A stretch of 64,000 bases of DNA from Alphaproteobacteria bacterium (lineage in GTDB: Bacteria > Pseudomonadota > Alphaproteobacteria > Rhodobacterales > Rhodobacteraceae), in NCBI GenBank assembly GCA_029289325.1, contig JARFTV010000012.1, positions 1 to 64,000 on the forward strand, read 5' to 3'. The notes under the pieces are model-generated. The model made no database searches. It was not told the origin of the DNA and saw only the letters and a program-made list of their open reading frames with translations. The position numbers were made by a program, and so were the translations under genes. Shown one piece after another: positions 43,368 to 52,018 of the stretch; positions within the stretch are counted from its first letter, which is position 1, and the number at the start of each line of letters is the position of its first letter.

Positions 43368-44131
43368 TCGCCAGCCTGGGGATGTATGACTTCGGGGCCG
43401 CCCAGGCCGCGAACGACCGGCTTTGGGACCTGATCCGCGACGGGCTGCGCTTGCGCGGGATCGCGGCGCCCGAGGCGCTGACGCGGGGCGAGCACGCCTA
43501 TTGGGACGCCTGGCAGTCGCCCGACCTGGTGCTGTCGCAAACCTGTGGCTACCCGTTTCGCGCCCGGCTGCACGACCGCGTCGCCTATGTCGGCACCCCC
43601 GACTATGGGGTGGAGGGCTGTGCGCCCGGCCATTACCGTTCGGTCTTCATTGCCCGCGCCGATGATCCCCGCGACCGGCTGCTAGAGTTCGACGGCGCCC
43701 CCTTCGCCTTCAACGAGGACCTGTCGCAATCCGGCTGGGCCGCGCCGCAGATCCATGCCGCCCGGCTGGGCCTGACGCTGCGGCCCGTCCTCCGGTCGGG
43801 CGGGCACCGTCTGTCCGCCCAGGCCGTGGCCGAGGGTCGCGCCGATATTGCCGCGCTGGATGCGGTCACCTGGCGGCTGATGCAGGGCGAGGCGGTGGCC
43901 GCCCGTCTGAAGGTCGTTGGCCTCACCGACCCCACCCCCGGCCTGCCGCTGATTGCCGCCTCGGACGCCGACATAGAGGCCACCTTCGCCGCCGTGGCCG
44001 AGGCGATCGCCACGCTGGACGCCGAAAGCCGGGGCGTCCTTGGCCTGAAGGCCCTCGTCCGCATCCCGCTGGCCGATTACCTTGCCGTGCCCAATCCCCC
44101 CTCACCGCCGTCGCTTCACCCGGCGGACTGA
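43364..44131 (+). CDS. PhnD/SsuA-type substrate-binding-like protein
   Basis: Protein of 255 residues resembling the periplasmic phosphonate/phosphate-binding PhnD superfamily, starting MIASLGMYDFGAAQAANDRL. Typical pieces are LSQTCGYPFRARLHDRVAYV near 55, FAFNEDLSQSGWAAPQIHAA near 115 (the N-x-x-S-x-S-G-like stretch) and GRADIAALDAVTWRLM near 165. No signal peptide is evident and no permease or ATPase gene of the PhnC/PhnE type is next to it, so it may be a cytoplasmic or sensory relative. It is coupled to the TerB-like gene by ATGA. Confidence 0.78.
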   Translation: MIASLGMYDFGAAQAANDRLWDLIRDGLRLRGIAAPEALTRGEHAYWDAWQSPDLVLSQTCGYPFRARLHDRVAYVGTPDYGVEGCAPGHYRSVFIARADDPRDRLLEFDGAPFAFNEDLSQSGWAAPQIHAARLGLTLRPVLRSGGHRLSAQAVAEGRADIAALDAVTWRLMQGEAVAARLKVVGLTDPTPGLPLIAASDADIEATFAAVAEAIATLDAESRGVLGLKALVRIPLADYLAVPNPPSPPSLHPAD

Positions 44132-44214
44132 CCAGATCGCCGCGTTCCAGTGCAAAAACTGGGCAAATCCACGTTGCAATGACGCGGAATCCCTGACCTA
44201 CTCTGCCGGATCAA

Positions 44215-45015
44215 ATGTCCCAAGTCCCGAACAAGATGCCTGACGCAGCCGACACTCCGGTCATCGAAATCCACGATCTGCACAAGAGCTATGGCCCGCT
44301 CGAGGTGCTGAAGGGCGTCGACCTTACCGCCAAGCGCGGCCATGTCGTGTCGCTGATCGGCTCCTCGGGGTCGGGCAAGTCCACGCTTCTGCGGTGCTGC
44401 AACCTGCTGGAGGACAGCCAGCAGGGCGAGATCCGTTTCGAGGGCGAGGCGGTGCGCTGGCGCGGCGCGGGTCTGGACCGCCACCCCGCCGACCGGGCGC
44501 AGGTCACCCGCATCCGCACCAACCTGTCGATGGTGTTCCAGCAGTTCAATCTCTGGTCGCATCTGACGATCCTGCAGAACGTGATGGAGGCCCCGGTCAC
44601 GGTGCTGAGACGCGACCCCAAGGAGGTTGAGGCGAAGGCGCGCGAATATCTGGCCAAGGTGGGCATCGCCGACAAGGCCAACGCCTGGCCGGCGCAACTG
44701 TCGGGCGGCCAGCAGCAACGCGCCGCCATTGCACGGGCGCTGTGCATGGAACCCAGGGCGCTTCTCTTCGACGAGCCGACCTCGGCCCTGGACCCGGAGC
44801 TGGAACAGGAGGTGGTCAAGGTCATCAAGGCATTGGCCGACGAAGGCCGGACCATGATCCTTGTGACCCATGACATGAAACTTGCCGCCGATTGCTCGGA
44901 CCATGTCATCTTTCTGCACAAGGGCCTGATCGAGGAAGAGGGTCCGCCCGCCGAGCTTTTCGGCAATCCGCAAAGCTCGCGCCTGCGCGGGTTTCTCTCG
45001 GCCACGGCGGGCTGA
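44215..45015 (+). CDS. Amino-acid-type ABC transporter ATP-binding protein
   Basis: ATPase of 266 residues of the HisP/GlnQ (polar amino acid) branch. Walker A SLIGSSGSGKSTLLRCCNLL near 45-64, Q-loop in SMVFQQFNLWSHLTILQNVM, signature [15 protein letters not shown], Walker B ALLFDEPTSALDPELEQEV, and H-loop in LVTHDMKLAADCSDHVIFLH. The start is ATG 44215, with ATG 44236 as alternative. The end overlaps the next gene (TGATG). GATCAAAT at 44209-44216 overlaps the start codon. In company with PuuA/PuuB genes the substrate could be putrescine, agmatine or a related amine or amino acid. Confidence 0.9.
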   Translation: MSQVPNKMPDAADTPVIEIHDLHKSYGPLEVLKGVDLTAKRGHVVSLIGSSGSGKSTLLRCCNLLEDSQQGEIRFEGEAVRWRGAGLDRHPADRAQVTRIRTNLSMVFQQFNLWSHLTILQNVMEAPVTVLRRDPKEVEAKAREYLAKVGIADKANAWPAQLSGGQQQRAAIARALCMEPRALLFDEPTSALDPELEQEVVKVIKALADEGRTMILVTHDMKLAADCSDHVIFLHKGLIEEEGPPAELFGNPQSSRLRGFLSATAG

Positions 45016-45719
45016 TGGCCTGTGCCGGCACCATCGCGGGGGCAATGGCCGGGCTGATCCTGGCCTCGGCTCAGCCTGTTGTTGTCGGCACCGCGGCGCC
45101 CTTTCCCGATTATATCGACCTTGACGCCGAGGGTGAGGTCATCGGCTATGAACGCGACCTGATGGACGAGGTCTGCGCCCGCGCCACGCTTGACTGCCGC
45201 TGGCGGCTCGCGAACTTCGACGAGCTGATTCCCGGCGTCATGTCAGGCCAGTTCGACGTGGTCCTCGGCGGCATGGCCGTGACCGAAGAACGTCGCGCGC
45301 TAGTGGCCTTTACCCAAAGCTATTACACCACCGACCCCGAGGAATGGTATATCGGCCGCCCCGGCGCGCCGGAACCCGACCAGGCGCTGACCGCCGTCCA
45401 GTCCGGCACGATGCACGAGGCGCATCTGCGCCAGCTGGACCGCCGGCACCTGTCCTTCCAGACCGAGCCCGAGGTTCTGACGGCTCTGGCCGAGGGGCGC
45501 GTCGACCTTGCGCTCGGGCCGTTCAAGACGCGCGGCGCGGTGCAGGACTTTTTGGCCGCAAACGGAATTGACGCGCTTTATCCGGAACTGATCCCGGATG
45601 ACGGCGTCGCCATGGCAGTCTGCAAGGGCAATCCGCTGCTTGACAGGCTGGACGCGGCGCTGGATGCCATGCGCCAGGACGGCGCGCTCGCTGCCATTGA
45701 ATCCCGCTGGTTCCAGTGA
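45015..45719 (+). CDS. Periplasmic amino-acid-type substrate-binding protein 1
   Basis: Binding protein of 234 residues, family 3 type. A hydrophobic N-terminus (residues 5-22) acts as signal sequence. Mature motifs are GTAAPFPDYIDLDAEGEVIG, YERDLMDEVCARATLDCRWR, IPGVMSGQFDVVLGGMAVTE and the R-x-x-x-x-F-T-x-x-Y ligand patch ERRALVAFTQSYYTTDP. It shares this plan with the next gene product, so the operon has two paralogous binding proteins. It is translationally coupled to the ATPase gene and lies 31 bases before the second binding protein. Confidence 0.85.
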   Translation: MACAGTIAGAMAGLILASAQPVVVGTAAPFPDYIDLDAEGEVIGYERDLMDEVCARATLDCRWRLANFDELIPGVMSGQFDVVLGGMAVTEERRALVAFTQSYYTTDPEEWYIGRPGAPEPDQALTAVQSGTMHEAHLRQLDRRHLSFQTEPEVLTALAEGRVDLALGPFKTRGAVQDFLAANGIDALYPELIPDDGVAMAVCKGNPLLDRLDAALDAMRQDGALAAIESRWFQ

Positions 45720-45750
45720 ACCGGCCAACCATCCGACAAGGAGACCAAGG

Positions 45751-46470
45751 ATGAAAAACCTGCTTCTCGCCACCGCGCTGATCGCGGTTTCCGGCGCGGC
45801 CCAAGCCCAGGACGTCGTGCGCCTGGGGACCGAGGGCGCCTACCCTCCCTTCAACTTCATCAACGACGCCGGCGAAGTCGCCGGCTTCGAGCGTGAATTC
45901 GGCGACGAGCTTTGCAAGCGCGCCGAACTGACCTGCGAATGGGTCACCAACGACTGGGATTCGATCATCCCGAACCTGCAGTCGGGCAACTATGACGCCA
46001 TCCTCGCCGGGATGAGCATCACCGAGGAACGTGACGCCGTGATCGACTTCACCCAGAACTACTTCCCGCCGGCCGCCTCGGCCTATGCGGCGATGTCGGC
46101 CGATGTCGATCTGACGGGCGTCGTCTCGGCGCAGGTCTCGACCATCCAGGCGGCCTATGTCGCCGAGTCGGGCGCAACCGTGCTGGAATTCGCCACCCCC
46201 GACGAATCCGTCGCCGCCGTGCGCAACGGCGAGGCTGTCGCGGTGTTCGCCGACCAGGACTATCTGGCGGCGATCGTGGCGGAATCGAACGGCGAGCTGA
46301 TGTTCGTGGGTGAGCCGGTCCAGCTTGGCGGCGGCATCGGCGTCGGCCTGCGCGAAAGCGACACCGAGCTGAAGGAGAAGTTCAACGCTGCCATCCAGAC
46401 GATGAAAGACGACGGCAGCCTGAATGCAATGATCGAAAAGCACTTCGGCGCGGAAGCGACGAAGTTCTAA
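45751..46470 (+). CDS. Periplasmic amino-acid-type substrate-binding protein 2
   Basis: Binding protein of 239 residues with a clear signal peptide (MKNLLLATALIAVSGAAQAQ). Mature start DVVRLGTEGAYPPFNFINDA is typical of polar amino acid binding proteins, followed by FEREFGDELCKRAELTCEW and ILAGMSITEERDAVIDFTQN with the ligand arginine-aspartate patch. A strong AAGGAG site precedes ATG 45751, and a stable hairpin follows the gene at 46477-46500, so it is probably made in excess over the permeases. Ligand likely an amine or basic amino acid, by context. Confidence 0.9.
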   Translation: MKNLLLATALIAVSGAAQAQDVVRLGTEGAYPPFNFINDAGEVAGFEREFGDELCKRAELTCEWVTNDWDSIIPNLQSGNYDAILAGMSITEERDAVIDFTQNYFPPAASAYAAMSADVDLTGVVSAQVSTIQAAYVAESGATVLEFATPDESVAAVRNGEAVAVFADQDYLAAIVAESNGELMFVGEPVQLGGGIGVGLRESDTELKEKFNAAIQTMKDDGSLNAMIEKHFGAEATKF

Positions 46471-46476
46471 GGACCA

Positions 46477-46500
46477 GGGGCGCGGTTCCGGCCGCGCCCC
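46477..46500 (+). terminator. Stable hairpin between binding-protein and permease genes
   Basis: GGGGCGCGG (46477-46485) and CCGCGCCCC (46492-46500) form a perfect 9-bp stem with a 6-base loop. Lying inside an operon, it probably protects the upstream message or cuts expression of the permeases. Confidence 0.55.
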
Positions 46501-46509
46501 CCACCCCAG

Positions 46510-47388
46510 ATGTTCGAAGCCTGCGCCGATCCCAAATCCATCGAGGGCCTGACCTGGGCCATGTGCTACCTGACCTCGGGTAAGCACATCGAGTTCTATT
46601 GGTCGTTCGTCACGGTCCTGCTTTTGCTGGCGCTGACTGCGCCCGCCGCGCTGGCCATGGGCTTTGCCGGGGCCACCGCTGCCCGCTCGCGCTTCATCCC
46701 GCTCAGTCTGCTGGGCAAGGGCTATGCCGCAATCGTGCGCGGCGTGCCGGACATCATCTTCTTCCTTTTCTTCGTCATCGCGCTGGATCAGGGGCTGGAA
46801 TACCTGAAAAGCCTTGCCGTCTGCGAGAACCATAGCTGGCCGTGGCAGGGGCTTGAATTCCGCGTCTGTCCCGAGGCGAAGATCCCGCTCGGACGGTCCT
46901 CGGCCATCTGGCATCAGGCCTATGGCTTCGGGCTGGCCGTCTTCACCTTCGCGCTGGTCTTCGGCGCCTTTGCGGCCAACGTCCTTTACGGCGCGATGAA
47001 TGCCGTCCCCCGCGCGCAACTGGAAACGGCCGAGGCCTATGGCATGAGCCACGGCCAGGTCTTCCGCCGCATCCTCGTGCCGCAGATGTGGGTCTATGCG
47101 CTGCCGGGGCTGTCGAACCTCTGGATGATCCTGATCAAGGCCACGCCGCTTCTGTTCCTGCTTGGGGTCCGGGACATCGTCTACTGGGCGCGTGAGCTTG
47201 GCGGGATGAAGACCCAGGCCTATGAATACCCGCATCCCGACTGGCGGCTGTGGTATTTCCTGGCGCTGCTCGTCTTCTACCTTGTCTTCACCAAACTGTC
47301 CGAGATCGTGCTGGCGCGCATTTCCGCCCGGTTGAACCACGGTCAGGCCACCGCCGGCGGTGAAGCCCTGCGAAAGGCTGCCGCATGA
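46510..47388 (+). CDS. Amino-acid-type ABC transporter permease 1
   Basis: Inner-membrane permease of 292 residues of the HisQ/HisM class. First membrane helix at about residues 28-52. The EAA loop is seen as AQLETAEAYGMSHGQVFRRI near 175, then LVPQMWVYALPGLSNLWMIL. An unusual insertion of about 40 residues with three cysteines (VCENHSWPWQGLEFRVCPEA) lies near 95-125. ATG 46510 has no strong ribosome binding site and lies 9 bases after the hairpin. It pairs with the following permease. Confidence 0.86.
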   Translation: MFEACADPKSIEGLTWAMCYLTSGKHIEFYWSFVTVLLLLALTAPAALAMGFAGATAARSRFIPLSLLGKGYAAIVRGVPDIIFFLFFVIALDQGLEYLKSLAVCENHSWPWQGLEFRVCPEAKIPLGRSSAIWHQAYGFGLAVFTFALVFGAFAANVLYGAMNAVPRAQLETAEAYGMSHGQVFRRILVPQMWVYALPGLSNLWMILIKATPLLFLLGVRDIVYWARELGGMKTQAYEYPHPDWRLWYFLALLVFYLVFTKLSEIVLARISARLNHGQATAGGEALRKAAA

Positions 47389-47440
47389 GAGCGCAAGCTT
47401 TTGCATGTTCCTTGGGAAAGCCCGCGCGGGGAGCAATCGC

Positions 47441-48268
47441 ATGACCTGTTGGGAAACCGTCCAGGCCTATGCCTTCCGGTCGATCGGCTTTGGCGAGAAC
47501 CTCTTGCCCCGGTCCGATTTCACACTTTGCCAGCAAATCACGCTGATCGGCTCGGGTCTGATCTGGAACGTCTATTTCGGGGTCCTTGCCCTCGGCTTCG
47601 GCTTCTTCTTCGCGGTGGCCGTGGCGCTGGCCAAATCCTCGCCGCGCCGCCTGCTGCGCAAACCGGCGGAATGGTTCGTCTTTCTCTTCCGCGGCTCGCC
47701 GCTCTTCATCCAGTTCTTCCTCGCCTACGAGGCGTTGCAGCTTCTGCCCAAGACGGGGATCAACCTCTTCGGCATCACGGTCGAGACCGCCTGGACCACC
47801 CGGGCCTGGGCCGGGGCATTGTTCGTGCTGTTCCTGAACACCTCGGCCTATGCCGCCGAGATCTTCCACGGTGCGCTGAAGTCCATCCCGAAGGGCGATC
47901 TGGAGGCGGCCGAGGCCTATGGCATCACCGGCTGGCACAAGTTCCGCCGCATCCAGTGGCCGACCATGCTGCGACTGGGCTGGCCGGCCTATACGAACGA
48001 GGCGATCTTCCTGTTCCACGCCACGACGCTGGTGTTCTTCAGTGGCTTCCCGGCCTTCCGGCAGATGGGCGACGCGCTTTATTACGCCAAGTACTTCGCC
48101 GACAAGACCTTCAACCCCTTCGTCGCCTATCCGATCGTCGCGGTCTACTTCATCCTGCTGACGCTGTTGCTGACCTGGCTCTTCGCGCTGGTGAACCGGC
48201 GGCTGAACCGTCACCTGCCGTCCAATATCCGAAGCAGAATTCGCTTGCGTCCGCAGTTGATCCGGTAG
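47441..48268 (+). CDS. Amino-acid-type ABC transporter permease 2
   Basis: Second permease, 275 residues. Helices begin near residue 30 (LIWNVYFGVLALGFGFFFAV). The EAA loop reads KGDLEAAEAYGITGWHKFRR near 145. Conserved FVFLFRGSPLFIQFFLAYEA near 68 is the P-L-L-L-Q-L region of the family. I chose ATG 47441, which has GGGGAG 6-8 bases before it, over an in-frame start at 47360 inside the previous gene. It closes the transporter unit; a 176-base gap follows before the first PuuA-like gene. Confidence 0.86.
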   Translation: MTCWETVQAYAFRSIGFGENLLPRSDFTLCQQITLIGSGLIWNVYFGVLALGFGFFFAVAVALAKSSPRRLLRKPAEWFVFLFRGSPLFIQFFLAYEALQLLPKTGINLFGITVETAWTTRAWAGALFVLFLNTSAYAAEIFHGALKSIPKGDLEAAEAYGITGWHKFRRIQWPTMLRLGWPAYTNEAIFLFHATTLVFFSGFPAFRQMGDALYYAKYFADKTFNPFVAYPIVAVYFILLTLLLTWLFALVNRRLNRHLPSNIRSRIRLRPQLIR

Positions 48269-48280
48269 TAGGCTACTTTT

Positions 48281-48288
48281 GATCAAAT
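48281..48288. promoter_or_regulatory. TTTTGATCAAATTA motif before the first puuA-like gene
   Basis: GATCAAAT is centred in the AT-rich 14-mer TTTTGATCAAATTA (48277-48290), a near palindrome in very GC-rich DNA, 157 bases before the gene start. The 8-mer also occurs at 29-36 and 44209-44216 before two transporter genes, which suggests a shared operator. Confidence 0.35.
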
Positions 48289-48444
48289 TATCCGGGCACC
48301 CGCCCGGACCTCGTGGCAAAGCCGAAAAGAAGGCCCGCGGGGCAAGGCGATCGAAACCAGGGGAAGGACCAAGGGCATGGTCCCATCCTGCGCAGTGGGC
48401 GGCCTTTTCGGCTGCGGGCGCGGGCAGAGCGTGCTTTTACCTCG

Positions 48445-49791
48445 ATGAACATGACGATGAAGGATTGGCTGAGAAAGCACCCCGACGTGCGGACCATTCG
48501 TGTGGCCGCCGTCGATCTGAACGGTCAGGCGCGCGGCAAGCGTGTCCCGGCCCGATTTGCCGAGAATGTCGTGAAGAACGGGACCCGTTTCCCCTTCTCG
48601 GTCCTGAACCTCGACATCTGGGGCGAGGATATCGACGACAGCCCGCTGGTCTTTGAACAGGGCGACCAGGACGGCGTGTTGAAACCCACCGAACGCGGCT
48701 TCATGCCGATGCCCTGGCTGGAAGCTCCGACGGCGCTCCTGCCGATCTGGATGTTCCGCGAGAACGGCCAACCTTACGAGGGCGACCCCCGCCACGCGCT
48801 GCGCGCCGTGGTGGAGCGCTACAAGGCCAAGGGTCTGACCCCGGTCTGCGCGATGGAGCTGGAATTCTTCCTGATCGACGACAGCGGCAAGACCCTGCAG
48901 GTCCCGCCCTCGCCCCGGTCCGGCAAGCGGCGCAAGGCGGCCGAGACGCTGTCGATCCGGGCGCTGGACGCCTTCGACACCTTCTTCACCGACCTCTATG
49001 ATGCCTGCGAGGCGATGGATATCCCGGCCGACACCACCACGTCAGAAACCGGGCTTGGCCAGTTCGAGGTCAACCTGATGCATTGCGACGACGCCTTGCG
49101 CGCCGCCGACGATGCCTGGTTGTTCAAGATGCTGGTCAAGGGGCTCGCCCGCCGCCACGGCTTTGCCGCCTCGTTCATGGCGAAACCCTATGCCGATTAC
49201 TCCGGCTCGGGCCTGCACACGCATTTTTCGGTCATCGACGAAAAGGGCGACAACATCTTCGACAGCGGCGGGCCAAAGGGCACGGCGCAGTTGCGCCATG
49301 CGGTGGCGGGCTGCCTTGAGGCGATGCACGATTCCACCCTGCTCTTCGCCCCGCATCTGAACAGCTTTGAGCGGCTGGTGCCCGACAAACATGCCCCCAC
49401 GGCGATCAGCTGGGGCTACGAGAACCGGACCGCGGCAATCCGCATCCCGGCCGGGAACCCCAGCGCGCGGCGGATCGAGCATCGGGTGGCGGGGGGTGAT
49501 GTGAACCCCTACCTGATGCTAGCCGCGATCCTGGGCGCGGCGCTGACGGGCCTTGAGGACCAGAAGGAACCCCCCGCACCGATCACCGGCAACGCCTATG
49601 CGATGGACCTGCCGCAGATCCCCGCCAGCTGGGAGGCCGCGATCGACGCCTTCGAGAATTCGGACATCCTCTATCGCTTCCTGCCGAAGGAACTGATCCG
49701 CAACCTGGTGCTGACCAAGCGGCAGGAACTGCACTATATCGCGGACCTCTCCCCGGAAGAGCGGGTGGAACTGTACCTCGACACCGTCTGA
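48445..49791 (+). CDS. Glutamine synthetase family ligase (PuuA-like), copy 1
   Basis: ATP-dependent ligase of 448 residues in the glutamine synthetase superfamily, close to gamma-glutamylputrescine synthetase PuuA, which attaches glutamate to putrescine. Landmarks are RTIRVAAVDLNGQARGKRVP at 19-38, VCAMELEFFLIDD near 140 with metal glutamates, HTHFSVIDEKGDNIFDSGGP near 255 and AISWGYENRTAAIRIPAGN near 330 for nucleotide and glutamate. ATG 48445 is chosen; ATGs at 48451 and 48457 are also possible and no clear ribosome binding site exists. A long hairpin follows the stop. A second copy lies two genes further. Confidence 0.86.
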   Translation: MNMTMKDWLRKHPDVRTIRVAAVDLNGQARGKRVPARFAENVVKNGTRFPFSVLNLDIWGEDIDDSPLVFEQGDQDGVLKPTERGFMPMPWLEAPTALLPIWMFRENGQPYEGDPRHALRAVVERYKAKGLTPVCAMELEFFLIDDSGKTLQVPPSPRSGKRRKAAETLSIRALDAFDTFFTDLYDACEAMDIPADTTTSETGLGQFEVNLMHCDDALRAADDAWLFKMLVKGLARRHGFAASFMAKPYADYSGSGLHTHFSVIDEKGDNIFDSGGPKGTAQLRHAVAGCLEAMHDSTLLFAPHLNSFERLVPDKHAPTAISWGYENRTAAIRIPAGNPSARRIEHRVAGGDVNPYLMLAAILGAALTGLEDQKEPPAPITGNAYAMDLPQIPASWEAAIDAFENSDILYRFLPKELIRNLVLTKRQELHYIADLSPEERVELYLDTV

Positions 49792-49855
49792 CCGGTCCTC
49801 GGTTGCCTTCGGCCCTCTCGCGCCCCGCGAGAGGAAGCCGAAGGCGCAGGACCGG
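49792..49855 (+). other. Long imperfect hairpin between puuA copy 1 and the amidotransferase gene
   Basis: Three 8-bp helices stack in one hairpin: CCGGTCCT with AGGACCGG (49792-49799/49848-49855), GCCTTCGG with CCGAAGGC (49805-49812/49838-49845), and CTCTCGCG with CGCGAGAG (49815-49822/49826-49833), with a 3-base loop and two small internal loops. It begins right after the stop codon of copy 1. It may end or stabilise the transcript. Confidence 0.65.
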
Positions 49856-49915
49856 CCCCCTCTTGACCAAGACCCCCGAACGCACCCACCTTGAGGAAAA
49901 CCAGAAGGGACCAAG

Positions 49916-50620
49916 ATGCAGATCGGCATCCTTCAGACCGGCGAATCCCCCGACGCGCTGCGCCATCAGGGCGATTACCCGGATTTCTTCGAGACGCTGC
50001 TGGCGGGCAAGGGCCTGACCTTCCGCCGCTGGGCCGTGTTGCACAACGACTTCCCAGCCTCGGTCCATGACTGCGACGGCTGGCTGATCACCGGTTCGCG
50101 CCACGGGGCCTATGAGCCGCACCCCTGGATACCGCCGCTGGAAGATTTCATCCGCGCCGCCTATGCCGCGCATGTACCCGTGGTCGGCATCTGCTTCGGC
50201 CACCAGATCATCGCCCAGGCGATGGGCGGCAAGGTCGAGAAATACGCGGGCGGCTGGACCGTCGGGCCGACCGAATACGACTTCGGCGACCAGACCTATA
50301 CCCTGAACGCCTGGCACCAGGACCAGGTGGTGGAAAAGCCGGAGATGGCCAGGGTCCTCGCCTCGACCGCCATGTGCGAGAACGCGGCGCTGCTTTATGA
50401 CGACCGCATCTTCACCGTCCAGCCCCACCCCGAATTCCGCAAGGAATTCATGGCGGGGCTGATCCAGCACCGGGGGCCGGGTCTGGTCCCCGACGCGCTC
50501 CTTGCCGATGCCACCCAAAGGCTCGACACGCCCACCGACAGCCCGTCCATGGCCGACCGGATCGCGGAGTTCTTTCTGACCCACCAAGCCAAATCTGGGG
50601 CCGAGAAGCTCCGCGCCTGA
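49916..50620 (+). CDS. Class I glutamine amidotransferase-like protein (PuuD-type role possible)
   Basis: Amidotransferase-fold protein of 234 residues. The nucleophilic cysteine is in VVGICFGHQIIAQAMGGKVE near 95, and the His-Glu pair in FTVQPHPEFRKEFM near 170. The N-terminus QIGILQTGESPDALRHQGDY is that of stand-alone GATase proteins. Position between two PuuA-like genes and before PuuB suggests hydrolysis of a gamma-glutamyl amide such as gamma-glutamyl-GABA (the PuuD step), though canonical PuuD has a somewhat different sequence. ATG 49916 follows GGGACCAAG. Confidence 0.82.
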   Translation: MQIGILQTGESPDALRHQGDYPDFFETLLAGKGLTFRRWAVLHNDFPASVHDCDGWLITGSRHGAYEPHPWIPPLEDFIRAAYAAHVPVVGICFGHQIIAQAMGGKVEKYAGGWTVGPTEYDFGDQTYTLNAWHQDQVVEKPEMARVLASTAMCENAALLYDDRIFTVQPHPEFRKEFMAGLIQHRGPGLVPDALLADATQRLDTPTDSPSMADRIAEFFLTHQAKSGAEKLRA

Positions 50621-50662
50621 TCCTTCGGCCGCGGGGGCCACCCCCCAATGAACGTGTGACCA

Positions 50663-52018
50663 ATGTCCAAATGGACCGACCAGCTGCCCGAGGCAGCGCG
50701 CGACTACATCGGCAACCGCCGGGTAGACGAGGTGGAATGCATCATCGGCGACATCGCCGGGGTGGCGCGCGGCAAGGCGATGCCGGCGACCAAGTTCGCC
50801 AAGCAGACCAGCTATTTCCTGCCGAATTCGATCTTCCTGCAGACGATCACCGGCGAATGGGCCGACAACCCGTTCGACGCCTTCACCGAACCCGACATGA
50901 TCCTTGAACCGGACTGGAGCACGGCGACCGCCGCGCCCTGGACGGCCGACGTGACGCTTCAGGTGATCCATGACGCGAAGGACCAGCAGGGCAACCTCGT
51001 CCCCTTCTCTCCCCGCAACGTGCTGCGCCGGATCGTGGACCTCTACGCCGCGCAAGGCTGGCGCCCCGTCGTCGCGCCCGAGATGGAATTCTTCCTGACC
51101 GCCCGCAACATCGACCCGAACATGCCGGTGATCCCGCCGATGGGTCGCTCTGGCCGCCGGGCGGCGGGGAAACAGGCCTATTCCATGTCGGCCGTCGACG
51201 AATACGGCAAGGTCATCGACGACATCTACGACTATGCCGAGGCGCAGGGCCTGGAGATCGACGGCATCCTGCAGGAAGGCGGCGCGGGCCAGATCGAGTT
51301 GAACCTCGCCCATGGCGACCCGGTCCGGCTGGCGGATGACGTCTTCTTCTTCAAGCGGATGATCCGCGAGGCCGCGCTGCGGCACGACTGCTTTGCCACC
51401 TTCATGGCCAAACCCATCGCGGGCGAACCCGGATCGGCCATGCACATCCACACCTCGGTCGTGGACACGAAGACCGGCAAGAACATCTTCGCCGGCCCGA
51501 AGGGCGTCGAGACGCCCGAATTCACGCAGTTCATCGGCGGGCTGCAAAAGCACCTCGGTGCGGCCGTGGCCCTGTTTGCGCCCTATGTGAACAGCTACCG
51601 CCGCTACGTCCCCGACTTCGCCGCCCCCATCAACCTGGAATGGGGCCGCGACAACCGGACCACCGGCCTGCGGGTGCCGATCTCCTCGCCCTCGGGCCGC
51701 CGGGTGGAGAACCGCCTGCCCGGCATGGACTGCAACCCCTATCTCGGCATCGCCGCCACGCTGGCCTGTGGCTATCTCGGCTTGATGAACAAGACCGAGG
51801 CGCGACCCGAATTCACCGGTTCGGCCTATATCGACAGCGAGGATATCCCGGTAAACCTTGGCGATGCGCTGGACCTGCTGGACGAGGACGAGGCGCTGAA
51901 GGAGGTCATGGGACAGGAGTTCGCCAAGGTCTATGACAGTGTGAAGCGCAATGAATACAAGGAGTTCCTGCAGGTCATCAGCCCTTGGGAGCGTGAGCAT
52001 CTGCTCCTGAACGTCTGA
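50663..52018 (+). CDS. puuA: Gamma-glutamylputrescine synthetase-like ligase (PuuA), copy 2
   Basis: Second glutamine synthetase family ligase, 451 residues, the copy directly coupled to the oxidase gene. N-domain motifs VECIIGDIAGVARGKAMPAT near 25; catalytic domain VVAPEMEFFLTARNID near 137, GAGQIELNLAHGDPVRLADD near 208, MHIHTSVVDTKTGKNIFAG near 260, and NLEWGRDNRTTGLRVPISSP near 325. The C-terminal KRNEYKEFLQVISPWEREHL is typical of PuuA. The stop overlaps the oxidase start (TGATG). Copies 1 and 2 differ widely, so they may act on different amines. Confidence 0.9.
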   Translation: MSKWTDQLPEAARDYIGNRRVDEVECIIGDIAGVARGKAMPATKFAKQTSYFLPNSIFLQTITGEWADNPFDAFTEPDMILEPDWSTATAAPWTADVTLQVIHDAKDQQGNLVPFSPRNVLRRIVDLYAAQGWRPVVAPEMEFFLTARNIDPNMPVIPPMGRSGRRAAGKQAYSMSAVDEYGKVIDDIYDYAEAQGLEIDGILQEGGAGQIELNLAHGDPVRLADDVFFFKRMIREAALRHDCFATFMAKPIAGEPGSAMHIHTSVVDTKTGKNIFAGPKGVETPEFTQFIGGLQKHLGAAVALFAPYVNSYRRYVPDFAAPINLEWGRDNRTTGLRVPISSPSGRRVENRLPGMDCNPYLGIAATLACGYLGLMNKTEARPEFTGSAYIDSEDIPVNLGDALDLLDEDEALKEVMGQEFAKVYDSVKRNEYKEFLQVISPWEREHLLLNV

